From: Caecitellus pseudoparvulus
Taxonomy: Eukaryota > Bigyra: Bicosoecida
DNA length: 64,000 bases
Direction: 5' to 3'
Assembly (NCBI GenBank): GCA_965644315.1
Contig: CBFFRQ010000043.1
Location: forward strand, 248,001 to 312,000
This document shows, piece after piece, positions 10,004 through 22,000 of this stretch (position 1 is its first letter; each line of letters opens with the position of its first letter). A program made the position numbers and the translations under genes. The notes beneath the pieces were generated by a model. That model was not told the origin of the DNA and searched no databases. It saw nothing but the letters and a program-made list of their open reading frames with translations.

Positions 10004-12032
10004 ATGACAGACTCAGGCAGCGCCGAGAGCGCTGCGCAGCCAGGCGCACACCTGGACTTTGACGTGACAGGCCTTGCAGCTACGACAGTGGTGTCTGTCC
10101 GCGCCGTGTGGGAGGAGATGGGCATGCCGACGGCCGAGCAGGAGCAGGCGCTGGCAGGGCTCGTTACGGCGGCGCGGGAAGTGTTCACTCGCTTCTCGGA
10201 CGAGCAGAAGGAGGCCCGGGACGAGGCACGCAAGTTCATTGCCGACACAAAGGAGCAGTGCTTGGCTCTGGCCAGCAGCATGCACCTGCAGCCAGACCTG
10301 GTGAGTGGCAGCTTGCTGCGGTGAGCTCAACGGCCGTTGACACAAGTGACACACACGCGCGCGTGCTCTGCCCGAGCAGCCTGACGAGGATCTCAAACTC
10401 ATGCCCATGAAGGCGGCACTGGAGAGCAGACTGGGTGACATCAACCGGGTACGTGCAGGTCGCGCCCAGAGCAACGGAAGCCAGCGCAAGCGTGCCGCGG
10501 GAGTGCAAGCAATTTCCGCACGCCGCCTGTGTCCGCAGATCAAGGACCGCAGGCTATCGGAGCTGAACGCCCTGCAGGATCGCCTGTTCGAGCTGCAGGA
10601 CGGCCTGGGGGATGGGCGAGATGCCGACTTTGCGGAGTTCGGGGACATGCTGACACTGCAGCGCGTGGGGCAGTTCAAGGACGCCGTGGGCGCTGCGGAG
10701 GCGGAGCACGCCAGCCGCGCCGAGAAGGTGGACGCCATCGCGCAGGAGTGCCGGGACCTGTGGGCACTGACCGGGACCCCCCCCTCAGGCGCCTTTGCGG
10801 AGTCCGTAGCGGCGGAGGGCGCCGGGCACGCCACCCTGGGTGTGGCCACTGACACGCTGACACAGCTGCGCGAGCTGGTCACCAGCCTGGCCACGGAGCG
10901 CGAGAGCCGCGAGGGTGTCATCAAGGGCCTGGGCGCCGACATCACACGGCTGTGGGACCGCCTGGACACGCCGGCGGAGCAGCGGGACGCCTTCCGTGCG
11001 GGCCACGACGGGCTGGACGACGGCGTCATCGCAGCCGTTAAGGGGTACCTGGAGGGGCTGCAGGGGGAGTACTCCGCCCGTATGGGGGAGCTGGTGGAGG
11101 GGCTGCGGGGCCGCATCCGGGAGGCACAGGCCGGCATCCTGCTGTCGCCGGAGGAGGCGGCTGCGGAATTTGGTCCCGCCATGGCCCTCACTGGCGACGA
11201 CGTGACGGAGGACACGCTGGAGGAGCACGAAGCGTACCTTGCGCAGCTGCAGGAACGGGAAGCTGCCATGGCGCCGCTGCTGCGAGGCGTGGAGCGCCGT
11301 GAGAAGCTGCTGGCGGACAAGGCCAAGTGGCAGACCATCATCGCCGACCCAACACGCCTAACGTCACGAGGGCGGCGGGGGGCCGCCCGCCTGGAGGAGG
11401 AGAAGCTGGAGCGCCGCGTGCGCAAGGAGTTGCCCGCCGTGACCGCCAAGCTGCGTACTGCAGTGGCTGCGTGGGAGGCTGACCAGGACAAGCCCTTCGT
11501 CATCAACGGCCAGCGCCTGCTGTCTGCGCTGGAGGCTGAGGCGGAGGCGGAGGCGGAACGCAAGGAGGCAGCCAAGAACAAGCGCAAGGCAGCCCTGGGG
11601 GCGGGGTCCACCTCCCGTGCCTCCAGCGCCTCCCGTGCCTCCATCATGTCCACATCAGGGGGCGGCAGCCGGGCGGGCAGCCGTGTCCGGGCCCCACCCG
11701 CGGCGCAGGGGGGGGGTGCCGGAGGGGGCGTCAAGCCCCCCTCCATCCGCCGCAAGCCCAAGAGCGGCGGGGCCAACGCCACCTCTGGCATTCCCCGTGC
11801 GGGTGCAGCCGGAACACGCCGGCGGCGGCCCTCTGGAAGTGAGAACACGGGCCCCCCTGCCGCTGCGGGTGGCAAGGGCAAGAGCAGCGCCAAGACCAGT
11901 CACACCAGCCCCGAAACCCGCACACACACGGGCCCTGTGCAGGTCAGCACTGCCTCCAAGACTCAGGCGTCACGGGTGCTGGCAGCTCTGGGGGACGGCT
12001 CTGCCGATGCCAATGCTGGCACGGCGGAGTGA
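10004..12032 (+). CDS. PRC1/MAP65/Ase1 microtubule cross-linker
   Basis: Joined as 10004-10300, 10380-10448, 10539-12032 (introns of 79 and 90 nt, GT-AG, phase 0), 619 aa. The protein is mostly helical. The family signature is clear at about residues 390-450: 'LLADKAKW', 'DPTRLTSRG', 'LEEEKLERRVRKELPAV' and 'AWEADQDKPFVINGQRLL', matching the spectrin-like microtubule-binding domain of PRC1, Ase1 and plant MAP65. The last ~120 residues are Ser/Gly/Arg-rich and disordered, as in family members, where phosphorylation by mitotic kinases controls microtubule binding. Family role: antiparallel microtubule bundling in the spindle midzone or phragmoplast. The gene is convergent with the Ap4A phosphorylase, with only 57 bp between stops. 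A GCGCGGAATTTGCGCGCG word lies about 30 nt upstream of the ATG. Confidence 0.9.
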
Positions 12033-12072
12033 TGGGCCCACCCCCCGCCCTTGGGCTGTGCCGGGGCGAACC

Positions 12073-12080
12073 AATGCATT
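12073..12080. terminator. AATGCATT palindrome between convergent genes
   Basis: A perfect 8-bp palindrome in the 57-bp gap between the PRC1/MAP65 stop (12032) and the Ap4A phosphorylase stop (12090). The same word lies between two other convergent pairs (29678, 36543). It could serve 3'-end formation on both strands. The function is inferred from position only. Confidence 0.4.
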
Positions 12081-12089
12081 GTCGCGCCC

Positions 12090-13508
12090 TTACGCCGTCG
12101 CATCCGCTGCACAGGCCCGCAAGACATCCAGGGCAGCTGTGGGCCCCGCTGACAGCTCATCGGCAGCGGACCCCCCCCTGGCCAGCAGGAAACCCGCGTA
12201 CCCGAGAGAGTTCACCTCCACCGCGCCCTGGCGCCCGGCACAGCGGGGCACCACCAGCATCCACCGCCGGGTGAGGAGGAGGGAGTACGCCGCTGATCCG
12301 TCGGTGATGGCGCCCGCTGCCGCCGCCAGTGACTCGAAGATGGTTTCCAAGTACGCCCCCGCCTGGCGCCCCCCCTGCAGGTGCACGCCTTGCCCCAGGT
12401 ACGCCAGGGCGTGGGGGATGCCGGCACGGGCATAGGCTGTGATGGTGAGGGGTGTTCCGTGTTCCGCACCAGGGGGGGTGGTTCCCGCTGCGATGGCGGA
12501 GTCCAGGGGGATGCCCGTGATGGGCAGCGCGTCGGGGGGGGTGGGGTGCTGGGAGTGGGCAGGTGTGCCGGCCAGGGCCAGACCCCCTGCCGTGGCTGCA
12601 GCACGCACGCTGCTGAGGGGCAGCAGCTGCATGTGCTTGCGGGGCTGTGAGGCGCCACTGGCCGTGCCGCAGTTGAAAAAGCCCAGAGCGTCCAGGCCCC
12701 GCACGCCGCGCCAGAGGGCCGTCCACTCCGGCACGGTCAGAGCAGATGTCTGCTGCACAAAGGTCTTGGAAACCAGCAGGGCGTGGTGGGGCACGACGGG
12801 GAACTTGTTCAGCACCTGAGCGCGCGAGGGGGGCGCGTGCACGGGACGGTGGCGGCGCTGGCGTGGTGGGCGGTGCAACGCACCAGGTCGAAGCCGTGGA
12901 ACGAAACGCTGTCCACGTGCAGGGCAGGGTCCACGTGGGCCAGGGCGTCCACTGGCTTGGCCCTGGACGTGACGTTCTTGTTCTTCTGCTCAATGGCCGC
13001 GACGCCAGCAGTCGCCACCCAGAACTGTGCACGCGCGCATCAACGAGTGACGGGGACTGGCCAGCGGAGTGCCGGGGCACACGAGCGCGGGAGCAACGAG
13101 GCACGTGCACTGTAAAGACTGCTTCAGCAGCCTGTGCAACGGAACGCCTCCCACTCGCGCGCAAGGCAGGGAGCGTGCACCGCCCAGAGACGTGGGAAAC
13201 GCGAGTGAAACCTCACGGTGCACATCACGCAGGGCGTGAGGCCCACGCACCTGCACGCCGTCGTTCACGACAATGTGGGGCTTTGTAGCCAGAGGAATGA
13301 CCTTCCCCTGCTGCACAGCCGCGTCGTACTTGGCTTCCAGCGTCGCCTGCAGCTCGGCTGGGTCCACGCCTTGCTTCGGCGCAGGCTGCGACAGCCACCA
13401 GACGACGGCCGCCGCAGTGCCGACGGCGGCCGCCCCCAGCAGCACCTCCTGCTTGCGTTCCCGCCAAGCCCACACGGCCTTGCGTGCGATGCCCTCCAAC
13501 GCTTCCAT
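12090..13508 (-). CDS. Ap4A phosphorylase (ATP adenylyltransferase, Apa1/Apa2-like), N-terminally membrane-anchored
   Basis: Spliced as complement(12090-12815, 12884-13024, 13251-13508), 374 aa, all phase 0, two introns with GTGCGT donors. Family features: 'NKFPVVPHHALLV' (residues 136-148), then 'GFFNCG' and 'GASQPRKHMQ', then 'RWMLVVPR' and 'VNSLGYAGFLL' near the C-terminus. In Apa enzymes an HxHxQ motif carries the nucleophilic His as its second His. Here the first His is Arg192, while His194 and Gln196 remain, so catalysis may persist. Family reaction: phosphorolysis of diadenosine tetraphosphate to ADP and ATP. Unusual for this soluble family, residues ~20-42 form a hydrophobic segment (VLLGAAAVGTAAAVVWWLS) after a short basic N-terminus, suggesting a signal anchor or mitochondrial membrane anchor. 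Confidence 0.85.
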
Positions 13509-13681
13509 GCCCCTGCCGTTCGTGTCCTACGCGGCACCTCGTGGTGGCGTGCGCGTGGCGATGCTGCCTGGCTGCAGACAAGGCAAGTGCAGCGAGAAGG
13601 CATTACATTGCGTGTGGAGTGTGTGTCTTTTGCATCAGGTCGGAGTGCATGGGCCACTCGCAGGCGCCCGAGGGGGGGGGG

Positions 13682-15068
13682 TCACCTTCCCTCGCTCTCT
13701 GGCGCTGACGCTCTGGCCAGCGGCGTGGCTGACGAAGCTGCCCCCGCCACAAGCAACGCCCCTGCCTGCTGCTGCTGCACCCGCCACAAGTACAGCGCCG
13801 CCTTGAACGCCTGGAAGGAGACAGCCAGGTCCCCCACCATGTGCTCGTGCGCCTGGCCGGTGCGTTTGTCGAAACGCACGACACGGGCCGACACCGCCAG
13901 GCTGGGGCGGGGCGCCAACCCCCCCCCACCCTCCGCCCCAGGCACACCTGACGTGGAGCTGAGGTGACGGGTGGCCAGGCCACCCCCCAGTCCACCCAGC
14001 ATGCCGCCTCCCCCGAGACCTCGACGGGGGGGGGGCTGAGAGGGGCCGGTGCCACCCACCTGCACTGCGGCCCGTGTCACACGCTCCTGGGAGTAAGCGT
14101 CACTGTCATCCTCGCCGTCATCAGCGGAGGGGGATGAGGGGGGGGCTGCAAGGGGGGTCGCTGCAGGCACTCCCCCCCCTCCTGGCGCATGGGCCGTGAT
14201 GTAGCTGATGTGGTCTTGCGCGGCGGAGGGGGGTAGGGGGCGTGCCCCGGGGGGGGGCTCCATCTCCCCCCCCGCGTACATCTCGGCGAAGGCGTGCGTG
14301 TACGCCGCCAGCTGCAGCGCGTAGGAGGCGTGCACGGAGTTGGAGGTCTTGAAGTCCAGGATGTGCACGCGCCCCTCGGCGTCCGTCGCCAACGCGTCCA
14401 GTGCGCCGGCGTACTGGTACGTCTGGCTGTACACGACGGTGTCCCCTCTGGGGTCCAGCGTCAGCCCACTGCCCTCCAGCCAACGACGAAAGCCATCCAC
14501 CTGCACGAGGGGGAAGTGCGGCACGGGGTGCACCGACAGCCCCCGGCCACGGCTCAGGCGGCGAAACGCACCACCTTCTGCACTGCTGGTGTGACTTCCG
14601 GCACCGGCTCACCCCGCACAATGGCATCCATGGCGTTGTGCGCCGCCGTGCCGAACTCCGCAGCTGCGTCACGCAGGGCGTTGGGCTGCCCCTTGGCTTT
14701 CTCGGCTGCCCCGTGCAACCAGGCAGGCGTGACGCCTTCCTCCTGTGAAACGCCAGCACGCCACAGCCACATCAGCGCAGCAGGGGCAAGTGCGGCAACG
14801 CGAGCACACACACCGTCCGCAACTGCGCCTTGACATCAGAGTGGAAGGTGTTCACTGACTGCGCGACGGCCCAGTCTGTCAGCCCGCCCTTGTCCAGCCC
14901 TCCCAGCACTGCGAAATGCGCGAGCAGGTGTTGCCTCCAAATTCCGCAACCTCGCCCCGCCAGGCACCCACCACTCGTCACCGACGGCATCTTCAGCCCA
15001 GAGTCCAGGAGCTGGTAAAATCGATTGCCCTTGTCGTACACCCTCTGCATGGCGATGCGCCCTGCCAT
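13682..15068 (-). CDS. PD-(D/E)XK exonuclease of the MGME1/RecB-like type
   Basis: Spliced as complement(13682-14500, 14572-14822, 14972-15068), 388 aa. The joins rebuild family motifs: 'MPSVTSV' across intron 1 (phase 1), and 'AVQKV|VDGFRRWL' across intron 2 (phase 0). The core motifs are all present: 'FGTAAH' (His94), 'GALDAL' (Asp151), 'HILDFKTS' (Asp165, Lys167) and 'YALQLAAY' (Gln179). This is the order seen in mitochondrial MGME1, phage exonucleases and Cas4-like nucleases, and predicts metal-dependent ssDNA exonuclease activity, plausibly in mitochondrial DNA maintenance. A Pro/Gly-rich insert of ~130 residues follows the core. The terminal part, 'VVRFDKRTGQ' to 'AFKAALYLW', looks folded again. 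Start ATG 15068 leaves only ~26 residues before PSVT, so an upstream exon or transit peptide could be missing. Confidence 0.8.
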
Positions 15069-15308
15069 TGTGGCACTGCTGCGCTGGAGGGGGGGACGAC
15101 GCAGGCTCTGCCTGCTGAGCCACTAGCACGCGGAGCAGCCCCTGCTCTGTGCAGCGAAGAAACGGACCTGCCACCCAAGGTGGCAACTGCGTGCATTGTG
15201 CTTGTGCTGTGTCGAGTTAAAATTGCACGTGGCCCGCCCGAGCAGCGCTCCGCCACTGCTGTGCCCCAAGCGCAAGTCACACCTGTGCCAACCTCCAACG
15301 CACCCCAA

Positions 15309-16366
15309 GGGCTGCACGCGGTAAAGTACATTGACGAACATTCCAACATAGCGTAGAAGTCCATGTCACGCACTTTTGGCGCTGGAAATGCCGCACCCAA
15401 GCGGGCTCCGTCTAGTAGCCATCTTGTACCCGCACAAGAACAGTATGGCGTCTAGTACCCCCCCCCGCCTTGTAGCGCCTTGTAGCTCTCTAGTACCCCT
15501 GCCGTGGAACGGTGACGGAAGGGCTGCACGCGGTAAAGTACATTGACGAACATTCCAACATAGCGTGGAAGTTCATGTCACGCACTTTTGGCGCTGGAAG
15601 AGCCGCACCCAAGCGGGCTCCGTCTAGTAGCCATCTTGTACGCGCACAAGAACAGTATGGCGTCTAGTACCCCCCCCGCCTTGTAGCGCCTTGTAGCTCT
15701 CTAGTACCCCTGCCGTGGAACGGTGACGGAAGGGCTGCACGCGGTAAAGTACATTGACGAACATTCCAACATAGTGTACAAGTTCATGTCACGCACTTTT
15801 GGCGCTGGAAGATCCGCACCCAAGCGGGCTCCGTCTAGTAGCCATCTTGTACGCGCACAAGAACAGTATGGCGTCTAGTACCCCCCCCGCCTTGTAGCGC
15901 CTTGTAGCTCTCTAGTACCCCTGCCGTGGAACGGTGACGGAAGGGCTGCACGCGGTAAAGTACATTGACGAACATTCCAACATAGCGTAGAAGTCCATGT
16001 CACGCACTTTTGGCGTCGGAAGAGCCGCACCCAAGCGGGCTCCGTCTAGTAGCCATCTTGTACCCGCACAAGAACAGTATGGCGTCTAGTACCCCCCCCC
16101 CGCCTTGTAGCGCCTTGTAGCTCTCTAGTACCCCTGCCGTGGAACGGTGACGGAAGGGCTGCACGCGGTAAAGTACATTGACGAACATTCCAACATAGCG
16201 TAGAAGTCCATGTCACGCACTTTTGGCGTCGGAAGAGCCGCACCCAAGCGGGCTCCGTCTAGTAGCCATCTTGTACCCGCACAAGAACAGTATGGCGTCT
16301 AGTACCCCCCCCCCGCCTTGTAGCGCCTTGTAGCTCTCTAGTACCCCTGCCGTGGAACGGTGACGG
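15309..16366. repeat. Satellite array: five tandem copies of a ~211-bp unit
   Basis: Units begin with GGGCTGCACGCGGTAAAGTA at 15309, 15521, 15732, 15943 and 16156, giving periods of 212, 211, 211 and 213 bp. The length changes come mostly from a poly-C run of 8-10 Cs. The copies otherwise differ by a few substitutions, so the array is young or homogenised. Each unit contains a CACGCACTTTTGGCG block, two CTAGTA words around GTATGGCGT, and CCTTGTAGCGCCTTGTAGCTCTCTAGTACC. It does not match 5S rRNA, U6, tRNA or another RNA gene that I can recognise. ORFs inside it are artefacts. The array separates two divergently transcribed genes. Confidence 0.95.
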
Positions 16367-16688
16367 CAGGCCAGACCACCGCCCGCATGGCACCACGCCT
16401 TGCAGCGCAGGGACGCGCCTGCCAAGCCACCCGCCGCGGCAGACACCCCCCCTGGCGGCACTGCGGCAAGGAAATCAGGCGCACCCCACCCCCCCCTCCC
16501 CCACGAGACCTGTGCGCCTCTGCAGAGAGCACGGGGAAAAGCCGGTGCAGGGCCCCTGCCACCCCGCACAGCGCAGCATGCTGCAATGCAAACGCGCAAG
16601 GCGTCAAACTCCACGACCCGGAGGCAATGTGGGAACACAGGAAACTAAATCTTCAGTTGTAGCACTGCGCTGGCCAAGGTGCTGCAGC
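16367..16688. other. Spacer between satellite array and the 16689 gene
   Basis: 322 bases with no recognisable gene or RNA, probably promoter and 5' UTR of the plus-strand gene that starts at 16689. Confidence 0.5.
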
Positions 16689-19059
16689 ATGTCCGCAGCT
16701 GGCCGCAGAGAGGGCGGCGCGGGAAAGGCAGGAGCGGGGCTGTCTCTCACGCTGCCCAGCACCTCTGGAAGAAGCGGAGGAAGCCACGGCTCAGCGGGCA
16801 GCCCAGGCCGATCCCCGTGGCCAGATGGAGCAGATCAATCGCCAAGTCCGTCGAAGCGCAAGGAGGGTCGCTCCCGCCTGCACCAGGCGCTGTCGGAGGA
16901 AGTCTTTGGGGCGCTCCTGCAGGTGCGGCATTTGGCATGCAGCGGCTCTGGAGTCAACCCCGCCAGCATGCCCCCAGCGCAACCCTTCGCAGCTGTGGTA
17001 CTGCACTGTGGCGGAAGGAAAGGATGTGGAAGGGCAGGTCACAATGGCCGTGGGCCCTGCACAGTTCCAGGCCATGCATGCGGCGCTTGCGCAGCATTTG
17101 AACATGCAGAGTGGCAAGGGTGGACTACCTGATGCGTGGCGCGAGGATTGGATTGCAGAAAGTGGCGGGTCAGGGTACATGACATTCACCGCCTTTGCGA
17201 CCATGCTCGTGCACTTGTCGGTTTCGTTCAACGGCTCGTGGGCGCGCCAGCCCACGCTGGTGTTTCTGCGGGCCGTTGCTCAGCACTGCGTGCGCCTGGG
17301 GCGCTGGGTGGGGGCAGGGCCCCCTTCCAGTGCCCCCTTCTCCATTGACGGAACATTCTCCACACAGGCACTGCTGCCCCACGGAGCCCTCGCGACATGC
17401 CGTGCGCAGAAGCCCAGCGAAGGCTTGCTCGTGCGCGTTGCGAGCTCCAGAAGCCTGCTCACTCGCCGTGGCACACGGCGGCGTGTCCTGTGCGCCGCCA
17501 CCTCCGCCCCGGCGCTGCTCGCGCCAAGCCATGACTCGGAGACGGCTGCAGCTCCGGGGCAGCTGGGGCCCGGCGGGGAGGGAGGCGCGTCGCGGAGTCC
17601 CCCCCCGCCTGCGGTGCCGGAGGCCACGCTGGAAGCACGGTGGCGCAGGCAGCTCCTCGCAACGACGCGCGCTTCGTCAGACAGTCCACTGGAGACGTAC
17701 TTGAACATGTGGGCGGCCCAGAGTGGCGCGGTGGCTTCACCAGTTGCCTCGCGTGCCCAGACCGCGTCGGAGTCTGCTCCGGTTGAACACGGCATGGCAC
17801 CGCCAGACGCAGTGCACGCACCGCTGCCCCAGCGAGCGGCAAAAGCGCCCCACCTTCAAGAAGGGGGTGCACCACAATTTGGCGCTGCTAGTGAAGATGA
17901 AGGCCCCCCGGCACAGCGCGAGCTTGCAGTGGGGGACCCCAGCAGTGACGAGGAAGGGGGCGAAGACGCCGGTGCGGAGACGCTAGCGGAGCGGGCGGGG
18001 GGTGCCACGCGGCGACGGGCGAGAGCTTTCACCGACGTGGAGTCCTATGCCCAGCAAGTGGCACGCCACGAGCCGATTATGCTGCCGCCCCAAGCAGACC
18101 ATGAGCGGGCGGCGCCCGCAAGGAACGCCACCGACGAAACCCCGCGCACCACCATCAGCCACGAACCAGCCCCTGCCGCCGACAGCGTCACTAGCGATCT
18201 GTCTGACCAGCAGTCCACCTCGCACTTCAGCTCCCTCACCCCACGCACTGCCACGTGGACCGCTCCCGCCCTGACTTCCCCCGCGCTGACACTGCAGCAA
18301 CCGGAAACGACTGCACAACGCGTCGCCGCCGCAGATCACGCCTACCTGACCACAGCGCTGCGCGGGCACAGCCTGCAGGCCCCACATGATGCACAGCGCA
18401 CACCTGGCGAACCAGGCACGCACGCTACCCCAGCCAGGGAGAAGACCGTTGACGCGCGGTCACTGGCGGCGTCGCAGACGCACTACGCGGATTTCTCCAA
18501 CGTTTCAGGCAGGTGGGCGCCTGCCAAGGAGTTGTCTGGGGCAAGCCTTACAAGTTCTATCCAGCTGGCATGGAAGCGGAACCCACGGCTGTGCTACGCG
18601 AAGCCGGACGTGCTGCAACTCGTGCCGCCCACGCCGCCGCGCGGCAGCCCCTACGCATCTGACGTGTACCGGCTGTACTTGCAGGAGACGGGGAGCCATG
18701 GCCGGCGCCTCCTGGCCAAGGTGGGGGTCATGTCCATGCAGGCGTCTCGGCAGCTCACGTCGCCTGAGGGTGCGCGGGGGGACGAGGAACCCGTGCCGGA
18801 ATTGGGCGGCAGTGCGTGCGTTTCCCCCACACTGCCCGCCGCCCGCCACGAGCGCTGCGAGTCGCCGCCCGTCTCCGTCTCCGACGTTGCCGCTGCCAGC
18901 ATGCATTCCTGGGACATGTCTGCGTCCCTGAGCCGGCGCCGGCCCCGCACACGGCACGCCAGGGCGCGTGTGAACACCGCCGAGCGGCCGTTTCCTGACC
19001 TGCCCCGCCCAGAAGCAGGCGACGCGCCCACCAACGAAGCAAGCGTGGCCTCCTCGTGA
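16689..19059 (+). CDS. Uncharacterised protein with EF-hand-like helical region and long disordered tail
   Basis: Proposed exons 16689-16922, 16993-17307 and 17368-19059 (746 aa). If the 60-nt in-frame third-boundary intron (17308-17367, GTGGGG...CACAG) is retained the protein has 766 aa. The first intron, 70 nt, is needed to leave the 5' frame. The segment after it, about residues 79-185, is the only ordered-looking part. It has 'DAWREDW', a glycine turn, 'GYMTFTAFATMLVHL', then 'LVFLRAVAQHCVRL'. This is similar in style to the 'W..k.G..G.ld...F..smFeLaD.W' helical module of several flagellar and calcium-binding-like proteins, but that is a weak resemblance. The remaining ~560 residues are low complexity. 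A conserved-looking stretch, 'VYRLYLQETGSHGRRLLAKV', lies near the C-terminus. Function unknown. Confidence 0.55.
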
Positions 19060-19080
19060 ACGTAATGCACATACTCCCCC

Positions 19081-22000
19081 CTATGCGTCCAGGTGCATGG
19101 CGAAGTGCACTTGCTGCGTGAATGCCGCGCGGGCCGCGTCGTCAGCCAGGTGCACCAGCAGGCGGCACCGCAAGCCCGCCACGCTCTCGCTCACGCCTGC
19201 GTGCAGGGCCCCCGTCGCAGTGCCCCACGCCCCGTACAGCGCAGCCAGCTCGCCCGCGGCACTGCGCAGCGCCATGAGGGCGTCCACTGCCTGCTGCAGA
19301 CAGCCCGCGGCAGGTGCGGACAGGTGCCCCGCGCCGCGCGCGGCCTGCCGCTGCCCCAGCACGGCCAGCAGCTCCCCACACAGCGCACGGGAGGCAAAGC
19401 GGCCAGGGGGCGGTGTGGAGCCCTGTCCGTCGACTTCACTGCCTGCGGGGTCGTGCAGGAGGGGCGCCGTGTCCACTGGCGCCTTGGCGGCGTACCCCTC
19501 ATCCGCCCACGCTGACTGGGACAGGTGACCGGAGGGGGCCAGCTGCAGGCGGCCGGGGGCTGCGGGGGCCAGGCCCAGCAACCAGCTGGTGGCCAGCAAC
19601 CCCCCCAACGACGCCGCAAAGTGGCGGATGATGGCGTCAAAGGCGCCAGCCGTGGCGTCCCCCTCGTCGTCGCTTGCGACGCCGTCGGCGGCCGAGGTGG
19701 GCCCACCCCCCGCCCCGGACTCCCCCGCGACACGGTTGAACAGCGCCTGCATCAGCCACCGCTGCAGGGTGCCTGAGCCGTACCCCGCCCCCACCCCCTG
19801 CACGTCGCTGTGCGGCACCCCCAACAGCTGGGATAGGGCGGTGGCGGAGGGGTGGGCCAAGGTCCCGCCTGCCAGGGTGCGGGGGACACCGCTGGTGCCC
19901 ACGCCACCCCACATGCTGGGGGAGGTGAAGCGTGCGAGGGGGGTGTCACCCCCCCCTGTACCCCCCTCCCCCAGCCCCGGCAGCAGCAGCGGCACGACGG
20001 GCACGGCCAAGTCCCCCAGCGACAGGCCAGCCCGTCGCCAGATGCTGGCGGCGGCCTGGGCCATGAGCGCGCCGACGGTGTTGCGTAATACGCTGCGCGG
20101 AACCGCTAATTCCGCAGGGCCCCCGTGCGGCGGAGTCACCAACGCCAGCGACAGGCGCCAGTGCCCCCCCAGCGGCCGCAGGGGGCGGGGGCCGCTGCCG
20201 GAGGACTGGCTCGTGTGGGGGGGGGGCGGCGCCAGGGCCAGCTCCAGCATAGGCGCAGGGCCCTCCGGCGCTCCCTCCACCCCCCCCACCGCACTGCCCT
20301 GCGGCTCCAGGCGCGCGACAGGCAGCCCCCCCTGCGGCAGGCCGGTGCTGGGCAGGGCCTCCCCCGCCACGAGGGCGCCGTGTGGGGCCACCACGCCGCC
20401 GACGCCGGACAGGGGGCGGTGGTGGGGGGTGGGCCCACCCCCCGCCTCCTCTGGCGGGAACAGCCCCAGTGGTGCGAAGGCCGTGTGCAGGGCGTGGGAG
20501 ACGTCCTCCCCCGCCTCGGGGGCGGTGTCCGGGGGCGGCGGAGGGGCGTCCCCCCCTGCGCGGAGCAAGTGCTCGGCAATTGCTGAAGACCCCCCCAGCG
20601 CCGCCGCCGCCGAGTCCATGGCCCGGGCGGCCGTCGTGGCGTACCAGGTGGAGGGGGTGGACAGGGGGGGTGGCAGCAGGGGCAGGCGCAGTGCGGGCGG
20701 CAGCGGCACAGCGGACAGGGCCAGGGTGCGCCGTGAGGTGGAGGTGCCGCCCCCCCCCATGGCGGCCAGGGTGCCCCGGGCGTCGGGGCTGGTGGCGGAG
20801 GGGGCCAGTGCTGCGGCGGCGGCGGTGGTGAGGTTTGAGCACCCCACGACGCAGTGGGCGAGGAGGGGCGTGAAGGCGGCAGGCAGCGTGGCCAGGAGGG
20901 CAGCGCAGAACACCCCTGCGGCAGCGGCGAACACGCGCGGCGGCACCCCTGCCGTGGACGGCGGCGCGCTCTGCAGCACCAGCGCCCCCCACGCGACGTG
21001 CCATGCAACGGTGGCGGGGTGGGCGGCGGAGGTGGCGAGGAGCCAGCGGGTGAGGGGGGTGTCGGCCAGGGCAGGGGTGTGAGGGGGGGGTGCGCACAGG
21101 GCTGCGCCGGCACTGCTGCGCACTGCTGCAAAGACCAGCGGCAGCAGCCAGGGCGTGAGTTCGTGGGGGGGGGCGGCAGCCAGGGCCGCGACGGCTGCGG
21201 CGTGGACGGCACCCCCCCCTCCCCATGCCGCCAGGGGGGGGTCCACGAGCAGCGCCACCGCGACACTGGTGGGCAGTGGCGCATGAGCCGCGAGCAGTGC
21301 GCCCACCTCCCCCGCCACGGCGGCCGGCGCCAGGGCAGGAGAGGTCATGGGGGAGGTGGCTGCCGACAGCGCCGAGGGGCGGTGGGAGGGGGGGAGGAAG
21401 GCCAGGGAGGGGGCCAGAGTGGCGGAGGGTGCCAGCGCCGACACCTGGCTCAGGGCGTGGGCGTGGGCGGGGGTGTTGAAGGGGGACGCGGCGACCCCCC
21501 CAGCTGCACGCAGCAGCAGGGGCAGCGCCTCGACATGTGGCGCCAGCTCCCCACGGCAGGCCCAGATCAGGAGGCACAAGCGGGGGGTCAGGCCACTGGT
21601 GGGCGCACCCCCCGCAGCGGGCGTGAACACGCCAGGCAACGCGCTGGGGTGGAAGGCGGGGGGGGTGGGCCCACCCCCCTCCCCGGCCCCCCCACACCGC
21701 ACTGTGCGCAGGAGGGCAGCGACGAACCCTGCCTCACGCGACGTCGCACCGGTCGCTGCGACCAGGGCGGGGAGGGGCGGCGCAGGGAAGACGTACACCC
21801 CCGTGGCGGGGGGGGGCAGGGCGTCCCGGGTGGAGGGGGGTGCCGTGAGGTCAGTGGGGGCGGCATCCCCCCCGCTGCCGGAGGGGGGGGACAACCCCCC
21901 TGCCGCAGACAGCAGGCCCCCCCCTCGTGCCAGCAACGCCGCCTGGGTGGCCTCCAGGTGACTGCTCTCCGCGGCGGCGCCGGGGGGCGCCAGCATGAAC

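Noticed and set aside
10013-11893. 626-aa minus-strand ORF opposite PRC1/MAP65
   Set aside because: It is an antisense shadow of a well-supported gene in GC-rich sequence; composition is Ser/Arg/Ala filler with no family pattern.
15309-16366. CRISPR-like array
   Set aside because: Whole 211-bp units are repeated with no unique spacers, and the DNA is eukaryotic.
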